Below, in pieces: positions 57,812 through 64,000 of a stretch of DNA of 64,000 nt. The position numbers and the translations under genes were made by a program. The number at the start of each line of letters is the position of its first letter. Position 1 is the stretch's first letter. The DNA is from Brucella sp. BE17 (lineage in GTDB: Bacteria; Pseudomonadota; Alphaproteobacteria; Rhizobiales; Rhizobiaceae). The stretch is taken from contig NZ_CP154468.1 of NCBI RefSeq assembly GCF_039545455.1, positions 248,001 to 312,000 on the forward strand, read 5' to 3'. Below the pieces are notes generated by a model. That model ran no database searches and had not been told where the DNA came from. It was given only the letters and a program-made list of their open reading frames with translations.

Positions 57812-58816
57812 TTGGTGACTTTCCTCGACCAGCCTCTCACTATACGCGGTGTTGCGCTTGCAAACCGTGTATTTCTTGCGCCAATGTCAGGCGTTTCCGA
57901 TCTGCCTTTTCGCAAACGTGCTGCTGCGGCGGGTGCAGGCATGGTCGTCTCCGAAATGGTCGCAAGCGCTGAACTCTGCAGCCGCCACAAGGAAAGTCTG
58001 CTGCGTTTGTCCGGCGAGGGTTTGGGCACGCATGTCGTCCAGCTTGCAGGCCGGGAGGCGCACTGGATGGGCGAGGCTGCCATTATCGCTGAAGGTGAAG
58101 GCGCGGATATCATAGACATCAACATGGGCTGCCCGGCCAAGAAGGTGACTGGTGGCTATTCCGGTTCAGCTCTCATGCGCGATCTCAATCATGCCATGAC
58201 GCTGGTCGAGGCCACGGTGAATGCCGTCAATGTACCGGTAACGCTGAAAATGCGGCTTGGCTGGGATGAGAACAGCATCAATGCCCCGGAACTTGCAAAG
58301 CGTGCCGAAGATGCCGGTGTCGCGATGGTGACAGTGCACGGGCGCACACGCTGCCAGTTTTATGAAGGCAAAGCCGACTGGGATGCCATTCTGGCCGTGC
58401 GCGATGCGGTCAAAATTCCGCTTGTCGCCAATGGCGATGTGGCGTCGCGTACTGATGCCGAGGAAATTCTTCGCCGTTCCGGTGCCGATGCGCTGATGGT
58501 GGGGCGTGCTTCCTACGGACAACCATGGTTGCCGGGTGCGATTGCCGGCGATTACATGCCAGCGCCGCAGGATATGTTCGATTATATCGTAGCGCATTAC
58601 GAGGACATGCTTGTGCATTACGGTGACAAGACGGGGATACGTCATGCCCGTAAGCATCTGGGTTGGTATCTCGACCGTCATGCTGGCGAGGCTTCAATTT
58701 CCAATGATAAGGCTGCGGTGATGACGATGACTGACCCCGCCAAAGTCATTGAGGCCTTGCGCGGTATATTTGCCAGCGGGTCGACCAGCGGTTCTCTGCT
58801 GAGAAAGGTTGCCTGA
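57812..58816 (+). CDS. dusB: tRNA-dihydrouridine synthase (NifR3-type)
   Basis: 334 residues. [54 protein letters not shown] and [16 protein letters not shown] are the Dus motifs, with the active Cys in INMGCPAK. It reduces uridines in tRNA with FMN. The start is GTG 57812. In Alphaproteobacteria this gene (once nifR3) is the first of the ntr operon; here it overlaps ntrB by one base, TGATG. The 155 bases upstream carry the promoters for it and for ispDF. Confidence 0.93.
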   Translation: MVTFLDQPLTIRGVALANRVFLAPMSGVSDLPFRKRAAAAGAGMVVSEMVASAELCSRHKESLLRLSGEGLGTHVVQLAGREAHWMGEAAIIAEGEGADIIDINMGCPAKKVTGGYSGSALMRDLNHAMTLVEATVNAVNVPVTLKMRLGWDENSINAPELAKRAEDAGVAMVTVHGRTRCQFYEGKADWDAILAVRDAVKIPLVANGDVASRTDAEEILRRSGADALMVGRASYGQPWLPGAIAGDYMPAPQDMFDYIVAHYEDMLVHYGDKTGIRHARKHLGWYLDRHAGEASISNDKAAVMTMTDPAKVIEALRGIFASGSTSGSLLRKVA

Positions 58817-59955
58817 TGCACGGCAATAAAGACAGGGGCAATATCCCGTCCATTATTCTGGATGCCATCAACCAGCCGGTTATCATGGTAGGTGCCGACG
58901 ATCATATCGTTTATGCCAATCTGGATGGTGAGCAGTTTTTCCGTTCAGGCTCGTCCATTCTGTCACGCAACCGGCTCGATAGTTTTCTGCCCTTTGGTAG
59001 TCCGCTTCTGGCGTTGGTCGATCAGGTGCGCGCAAGTCAAGTTCCGATCAATGAATATCGGGTCGATATTTCCTCGCCGCGCCTTGGTGCCGAGCGTATC
59101 GTCGATCTCTATGTTGCGCCGGTTGCGGAAATGCCGGGTGCGGTGGTTATTCTGTTCAAGGAAAAGACCATGGCGGAAAAGATTGACCGCCAGATGACCC
59201 ATCGCGGTGCTGCACGGTCTGTCACGGGGCTCGCCTCCATGCTGGCACATGAGATCAAGAACCCGCTCTCTGGCATTCGCGGCGCTGCGCAATTGCTGGA
59301 ACAGGTGGTCGGCGACGAGGATCGTGCTCTTGCACGGCTCATCACCGACGAGACGGACCGCATTGTCTCGCTGGTCGACCGGATGGAAGTCTTTTCCGAT
59401 GAACGCCCCATCGAGCGTTCGGCGGTTAATATTCATGCCGTTCTCGATCATGTGAAGGCTATCGCCCGTAACGGTTTTGCCAAGCATATTCGCTTTTCGG
59501 AGGATTATGACCCGTCATTGCCACCGGTTTTTGCCAATCGTGATCAGTTGGTGCAGATTTTTCTCAATCTGGTGAAAAATGCGACGGAAGCCGTGGGCGG
59601 GCGTGAAGGCGGCGAAATCACCCTTTCCACGGCCTATCGACCCGGTATCCGGCTTCAGGTTCCCGGCGCACGCGACCGTGTGGCGCTGCCGCTGGAATTC
59701 TGCGTGCATGACAACGGGCCGGGTGTGCCACAGGATATGCTGCCGCATCTTTTCGATCCGTTCGTTACCACCAAGACCAATGGATCGGGGCTCGGGCTGG
59801 CGCTGGTGGCGAAAATCATTGGCGATCATGGTGGTATTATTGAATGCGACAGTCATCCGTCCAAGACGATATTCCGCATTCTCATGCCGGCCTGGAAAAA
59901 TCCTGAAACAGCTGCAGGCGAGCAAGACGCCGTGAATACCGGAGATGACGCATGA
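58816..59955 (+). CDS. ntrB: Nitrogen regulation sensor kinase NtrB
   Basis: 379 residues. A PAS-like domain ([26 protein letters not shown]) is followed by the H-box [21 protein letters not shown] with His145, and the ATPase N, G1 and G2 boxes ([37 protein letters not shown]). It is cytoplasmic, without membrane helices. Under nitrogen limitation it phosphorylates NtrC; PII protein reverses this. It overlaps ntrC by 4 bases, ATGA. Confidence 0.96.
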   Translation: MHGNKDRGNIPSIILDAINQPVIMVGADDHIVYANLDGEQFFRSGSSILSRNRLDSFLPFGSPLLALVDQVRASQVPINEYRVDISSPRLGAERIVDLYVAPVAEMPGAVVILFKEKTMAEKIDRQMTHRGAARSVTGLASMLAHEIKNPLSGIRGAAQLLEQVVGDEDRALARLITDETDRIVSLVDRMEVFSDERPIERSAVNIHAVLDHVKAIARNGFAKHIRFSEDYDPSLPPVFANRDQLVQIFLNLVKNATEAVGGREGGEITLSTAYRPGIRLQVPGARDRVALPLEFCVHDNGPGVPQDMLPHLFDPFVTTKTNGSGLGLALVAKIIGDHGGIIECDSHPSKTIFRILMPAWKNPETAAGEQDAVNTGDDA

Positions 59956-61424
59956 TAACAGGACGCCCCACCGGAACCGTACTGGTGGCCGATGATGATG
60001 CAGCCATCCGTACCGTGCTTAATCAGGCGCTCTCGCGGGCCGGTTACGATGTGCGCGTGTCATCGAATGCGGCTGCCCTCTGGCGCTGGATTGCAGCAGG
60101 CGACGGTGATCTGGTCATTACCGACGTCAACATGCCGGACGAGAATGCCTTCGATCTCTTGCCGCGCATCCGGAAAATGCGTCCCGATCTGCCGATTGTC
60201 GTCATGAGTGCGCAAAATACGTTCATGACAGCCATCCGCGCCTCGGAAGCGGGCGCCTATGAATATTTGCCAAAACCTTTCGATCTGACCGAACTTATCA
60301 ATATTGTCGGTCGCGCCCTGTCAGAACCCAAGCACAAACCGGCATCCACGTCTCTGGATGAGCCGGGTGAAAACATGCCGCTGGTCGGACGTTCGCCGGC
60401 GATGCAGGAAATCTACCGTGTGCTGGCGCGCATGATGCAGACCGACCTCACGATGATGATCACAGGTGAATCAGGCACCGGCAAGGAACTGGTCGCCCGC
60501 GCGCTGCATGAATATGGTCGCCGCCGCAAGGGGCCGTTCGTGGCAATCAATATGGCGGCAATTCCGCGCGATCTGATCGAATCGGAACTTTTTGGCCATG
60601 AGAAAGGGGCCTTCACCGGCGCGCAGAACCGCTCCAGCGGTCGCTTCGAGCAGGCCAATGGAGGTACATTGTTCCTTGATGAAATCGGCGACATGCCGAT
60701 GGAAGCGCAAACACGGCTTTTGCGCGTATTGCAGCAGGGCGAATATATGACGGTCGGCGGACGTACGCCGATCCGTACAGATGTGCGCATTGTTGCGGCA
60801 ACCAACAAGGATTTGCGGCAACTGATTGCGCAGGGTCTATTTCGCGAAGACCTTTATTACCGACTCAATGTCGTCCCCCTGCGCCTGCCGCCCTTGCGCG
60901 AGCGCAGCGAAGATGTTGCTGATCTTGTACGCCATTTCTTCAAGCGGGCCGTGGAAGAGGGGTTGCCGGAAAAACGCATCACCAATTCAGGCCTGGAACT
61001 GATGCGCCGCTATCCCTGGCCGGGCAATGTGCGCGAACTGGAAAATCTGGTGCGCAGGCTTGCCGCCCTCTATCCGCAGGAAGAAATCTCGCCGGAAATC
61101 ATCGAAAACGAATTGAAATCCGATATGGACAAGCCGGAGGCACTTGTTGCCAGCATCGGCAATCCCGAGAGCGTGACGATCGCGCAGGCGGTCGAGCAGA
61201 ACATGCAGCGCTATTTCGCGTCCTTCGGTGATGATCTGCCGCCACCAGGTCTCTATCATCGTGTTTTGGCCGAACTGGAATATCCGCTTATTCTGGCGTG
61301 TTTGACGGCTACGCGCGGCAACCAGATCAAGGCTGCCGATCTGTTGGGGCTGAACCGCAATACGCTCCGTAAGAAGATCCGCGAGTTGGGCGTCAATATC
61401 TATCGCGGTGGAAAGGGTATTTAA
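59952..61424 (+). CDS. ntrC: Nitrogen response regulator NtrC
   Basis: 490 residues: receiver domain with phospho-acceptor Asp58 ([11 protein letters not shown]) and Lys in YLPKPFDL, sigma-54 AAA+ domain with GESGTGKE (172-179) and GAFTGA (219-224), and a Fis-type helix-turn-helix [20 protein letters not shown] at the end. It activates sigma-54 promoters of nitrogen genes, probably including glutamine synthetase and possibly gdhA-related control. In most Rhizobiales the ntrY-ntrX pair follows; here a tRNA gene on the other strand is found instead. Confidence 0.96.
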   Translation: MITGRPTGTVLVADDDAAIRTVLNQALSRAGYDVRVSSNAAALWRWIAAGDGDLVITDVNMPDENAFDLLPRIRKMRPDLPIVVMSAQNTFMTAIRASEAGAYEYLPKPFDLTELINIVGRALSEPKHKPASTSLDEPGENMPLVGRSPAMQEIYRVLARMMQTDLTMMITGESGTGKELVARALHEYGRRRKGPFVAINMAAIPRDLIESELFGHEKGAFTGAQNRSSGRFEQANGGTLFLDEIGDMPMEAQTRLLRVLQQGEYMTVGGRTPIRTDVRIVAATNKDLRQLIAQGLFREDLYYRLNVVPLRLPPLRERSEDVADLVRHFFKRAVEEGLPEKRITNSGLELMRRYPWPGNVRELENLVRRLAALYPQEEISPEIIENELKSDMDKPEALVASIGNPESVTIAQAVEQNMQRYFASFGDDLPPPGLYHRVLAELEYPLILACLTATRGNQIKAADLLGLNRNTLRKKIRELGVNIYRGGKGI

Positions 61425-61450
61425 TGCCCTGCCACGTAGTGTAATAAATT

Positions 61451-61526
<76 letters not shown>

Positions 61527-61843
61527 ATTCACAAATTTACGCCTCCGAAGAGGTGTAATCTTTTTGCAAGCCGTTCGACTGCCGAAAGATTTGAAGCCCA
61601 ATTAGCACAAATGATGCGTATGTAAAATGAAAATTCAGCCCGCCGAGGCCATGGCATGCTGCTTTTTCATATGATAGAGCATTTCAAGCCGTTATGGCGA
61701 AACGTTTTTGCGTTTAGAGAGGCGTAAAAACAATTAATTGCAGCGCTTGTTCCTATTCCGCTTTAAGTGGCCCCTCCTGCGAGAGGGTGTTCAGCAAATA
61801 TAGGTGGATGAGTCGCAGAAGCGTCAAGAACGAGGCCGTTGGC
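61527..61843. other. Non-coding region between tRNA-Thr and nadK
   Basis: About 317 bases without a convincing gene. It contains the decamer AGAGCATTTC (61676-61685), which also begins the palindromic repeats at 14661 and 18303, and presumably the promoters of the tRNA and nadK. Confidence 0.5.
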
Positions 61844-62623
61844 ATGAAAGACAAATCGCTTGCGTTGCATTTTGTTTCATCAGGGACGGAAGAATCGCTT
61901 GCTGCGCAGAAAGAGCTGGTTGAACGCTATGGGCATGTCGCAGCCGAAGACGCCGATATCATCGTGGCGCTTGGTGGCGATGGCACCATGCTTCAGGCAC
62001 TGCGTGACTTTATGAACAGTGGTACGCCGATCTACGGCATGAATCGTGGTTCTGTCGGTTTTCTCATGAACGAATTCAGCATCGACAGCTTGCCGGAGCG
62101 TATCGATGCCGCGCGCAAGGAAACCATTCGCCCACTCAAGATGGTGGCTGAGACGAACAATCCAGACGCGCCGCTGTTCGAAGCGCTGGCGATCAACGAA
62201 GTCTCATTGTTCCGGCAATCCTATCAGGCCGCGAAGGTGCGTATTACCATTGACGGTCAGGTCCGGCTGGAAGAGCTGATCTGTGACGGCGTGATGGTGG
62301 CAACGCCTGCGGGCTCGACCGCCTATAATCTTTCTGCACAAGGACCGATTCTTCCGCTCAAGGCACCCTTGCTAGCCCTCACACCCGTCAGTCCCTATCG
62401 CCCTCGCCGTTGGGGTGGCGCGCTTTTGCCCAAGCAGGTCACCGTGCGCATGGATTTGCTAGAAACCGAAAAGCGTCCGGTCAATGCGGTTGCCGACAAT
62501 CATGAAGTCAAATCTGTGAAATCAGTTACGGTTCGTGAAGCGCCAGATAGCGAAGTTGCCATTCTTTTCGATAAAAACCATTCCTGGGACGAGCGGATAC
62601 TGACCGAACAATTTCGTCATTGA
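61844..62623 (+). CDS. nadK: NAD kinase
   Basis: 259 residues from ATG 61844. IIVALGGDGTMLQALRDF contains the GGDG motif, and NEVSLFRQSYQ and ICDGVMVATPAGSTAYNLSAQGPILP the NE/D and GSTAY motifs. It makes NADP from NAD. ATG 61844 has GAGG 8 bases upstream; an earlier ATG at 61808 would add 12 residues but its ribosome site touches the start. It stands alone. Confidence 0.94.
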   Translation: MKDKSLALHFVSSGTEESLAAQKELVERYGHVAAEDADIIVALGGDGTMLQALRDFMNSGTPIYGMNRGSVGFLMNEFSIDSLPERIDAARKETIRPLKMVAETNNPDAPLFEALAINEVSLFRQSYQAAKVRITIDGQVRLEELICDGVMVATPAGSTAYNLSAQGPILPLKAPLLALTPVSPYRPRRWGGALLPKQVTVRMDLLETEKRPVNAVADNHEVKSVKSVTVREAPDSEVAILFDKNHSWDERILTEQFRH

Positions 62624-62649
62624 GCCTTAGGAGAAAGGATCAATTTGTT

Positions 62650-62678
62650 ACATTCGCAAGGTTTCATCTTGCAAATGT
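62650..62678 (+). terminator. Possible terminator hairpin after nadK
   Basis: ACATTCGCAAG can pair with CTTGCAAATGT (one mismatch) around a 7-base loop. The following bases ATTTGTGG are not a proper T run, so function is uncertain. The rest of the gap to the helicase (62679-62871) shows no gene. Confidence 0.35.
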
Positions 62679-62871
62679 ATTTGTGGCCATACTGGAATGA
62701 ATTCATTCGATTTGATTGCAGATGATTGGCTGTTTGGCGGAGCTATTAAAGCAAATTGGCGCTATGCGGTAGTATTTTGGTTGACTTTTGCACGCTGGGG
62801 ACGTAGGCGATGCTGCATAAAACGCTTTATGCGTTGCAGATGCCTTTTCTGCCTTGGTTCCTGCGCCCGAT

Positions 62872-64000
62872 ATGACGCGGCTCAATCAGGAAGGGCGGAT
62901 CACGTTTCCGAACCAGAGAGCTGCGCCTCCATTGACGACATTTGCCGAACTCGGACTTTCCCCGAAAGTGACTGCTGCTGTTGAAGCGGCTGGCTACACC
63001 GCACCTACACCTATCCAGGCTGGTGCCATTCCACCTGCGCTTGAGCGCAAGGACGTGCTTGGCATCGCCCAGACCGGAACGGGTAAAACCGCGTCTTTCG
63101 TTCTGCCCATGCTCACCATGCTCGAAAAGGGCAGGGCGCGCGCCCGTATGCCGCGCACGCTCATTCTTGAGCCAACGCGGGAACTGGCCGCGCAGGTTGA
63201 GGAAAATTTCGTCAAGTACGGCATCAATCATCGCCTGAATGTTGCATTGTTGATCGGCGGCGTTTCGTTCGAGGAACAGGAGCGCAAGCTGGAGCGCGGT
63301 GCCGACGTGCTGATCGCAACGCCTGGTCGTATGCTTGATCATTTCGAGCGCGGCAAGCTGCTCCTGACCGGCGTCGAGATTCTGGTGATTGACGAGGCCG
63401 ACCGCATGCTCGACATGGGTTTCATTCCCGATATCGAGCGTATCTGTAAGCTGATCCCATTCACGCGTCAGACGCTGTTTTTCTCAGCGACTATGCCACC
63501 CGAAATCACCAAGCTGACAGAGCAGTTCCTGCATTCTCCCGTTCGTGTCGAAGTCGCCAAAGCCTCTTCCACCGCAAAGACGGTGACGCAGCGCCTCATC
63601 AAATCGGGCAAAAAGGACTGGGACAAGCGCGCTGTTTTGCGCGACATTATTCGCGAAGAAGGCGACACGCTCAAGAATGCCATTATCTTCTGCAATCGCA
63701 AGAAGGACGTGTCAGAGCTTTTCCGTTCGCTGGTAAAGCATGAATTCGATGCCGGCGCGCTGCATGGCGACATGGATCAGCGCGCACGCATGACGATGCT
63801 GGCGAATTTCAAGGAAGGCAAGCTTCGCCTTCTCGTCGCATCCGATGTGGCGGCACGTGGTCTTGATATTCCCGATGTCAGCCACGTTTTCAATTTTGAT
63901 GTTCCCATCCATGCGGAAGATTACGTCCACCGTATCGGTCGTACCGGTCGGGCCGGACGTTCTGGCAAGGCGTTTACCATTGTCACCCCTTCGGATACCA
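62872..64000 (+). CDS. DEAD-box RNA helicase, RhlE-like (3' end missing)
   Basis: 376 codons are visible, the frame running off the right edge. Motif Q GYTAPTPIQAGAIPPAL, motif I AQTGTGKT, Ia PTRELAAQ, Ib TPGR, motif II VIDEADRML, III SATMP, IV IIFCN, V ASDVAARGLDIP and VI HRIGRTGRAGR are all present in order. The ATG at 62872 begins MTRLNQEGRITFPNQRAAPP; no strong ribosome site is seen. Such helicases unwind RNA in ribosome assembly or mRNA decay. The missing C-terminus, which usually carries a basic tail, would decide between RhlE and related groups. Confidence 0.93.
   Translation, partial: MTRLNQEGRITFPNQRAAPPLTTFAELGLSPKVTAAVEAAGYTAPTPIQAGAIPPALERKDVLGIAQTGTGKTASFVLPMLTMLEKGRARARMPRTLILEPTRELAAQVEENFVKYGINHRLNVALLIGGVSFEEQERKLERGADVLIATPGRMLDHFERGKLLLTGVEILVIDEADRMLDMGFIPDIERICKLIPFTRQTLFFSATMPPEITKLTEQFLHSPVRVEVAKASSTAKTVTQRLIKSGKKDWDKRAVLRDIIREEGDTLKNAIIFCNRKKDVSELFRSLVKHEFDAGALHGDMDQRARMTMLANFKEGKLRLLVASDVAARGLDIPDVSHVFNFDVPIHAEDYVHRIGRTGRAGRSGKAFTIVTPSDT

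Overview
The window looks like chromosomal DNA of an alphaproteobacterium of the order Hyphomicrobiales, most likely Brucella in the broad sense (including former Ochrobactrum). This rests on gene order (pdhA-pdhB-pdhC-lpdA-lipA with a lipoyl domain on E1 beta; trpD-trpC-moaC-moeA-lexA; dusB-ntrB-ntrC), on the alphaproteobacterial LexA box GAAC-N7-GTTC, on a candidate speF-type leader before an ornithine decarboxylase, and on short palindromic intergenic repeats. The species cannot be settled by reading alone.

Layout. 1-6.2 kb: a mannitol-dehydrogenase-family gene cut by the left edge, an orphan fhuC ATPase beside a decayed TonB siderophore receptor, a thuA-like/Gfo-Idh pair, and a NicO metal exporter with its DUF1007 partner. 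6.2-10.3 kb: a LysR regulator, an ornithine/lysine decarboxylase behind a long structured leader, a GNAT enzyme and a half-length MFS gene. 10.3-18.4 kb: an operon of little-studied membrane genes (two tandem DUF805 genes, DUF4129, DUF4350, MoxR ATPase, DUF58, SpoIIM/DUF95, RDD). 18.6-24.4 kb: gdhA, tRNA-Gly, YbaK-type deacylase, a YbbN-like thioredoxin-TPR protein, a Lon-N domain protein, a Trm112-like protein and leuB. 24.5-34.3 kb: an MFS carrier with a large inserted domain, asd behind a candidate leader peptide, two tiny membrane genes, ohrR/ohr, a DapA-family gene, a small metallopeptidase, leuD, a CitE-like lyase, DUF1737, a DapA-MFS chimeric pseudogene and lexA. 34.4-39.9 kb: moeA, moaC, trpC, trpD and a PpiD-like chaperone, all on the minus strand. 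40-54.6 kb: central metabolism and envelope genes (tpiA, secG, an L,D-transpeptidase, pyrG, kdsA, eno, ftsB, the pyruvate dehydrogenase genes, lipA, a Coq10/START gene). 54.6-64 kb: a serine hydrolase, cinA/pncC, ispDF, dusB-ntrBC, tRNA-Thr, nadK and the start of a DEAD-box helicase.

Most of the window is ordinary core genome. tpiA and eno feed the pyruvate dehydrogenase genes, whose lipoyl groups are made by LipA encoded just downstream; gdhA and ntrBC belong to nitrogen metabolism. The features that stand out are the duplicated DUF805 unit in front of the MoxR/DUF58 operon, the Thr/Lys-rich leader peptide before asd, the structured leader before the decarboxylase, several decayed or chimeric genes (TonB receptor, half MFS, DapA-MFS fusion), a perfect Shine-Dalgarno before a gene without a normal start codon, and ntrC lacking its usual ntrYX neighbours. 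I see no CRISPR array, prophage, intact insertion sequence or rRNA operon.
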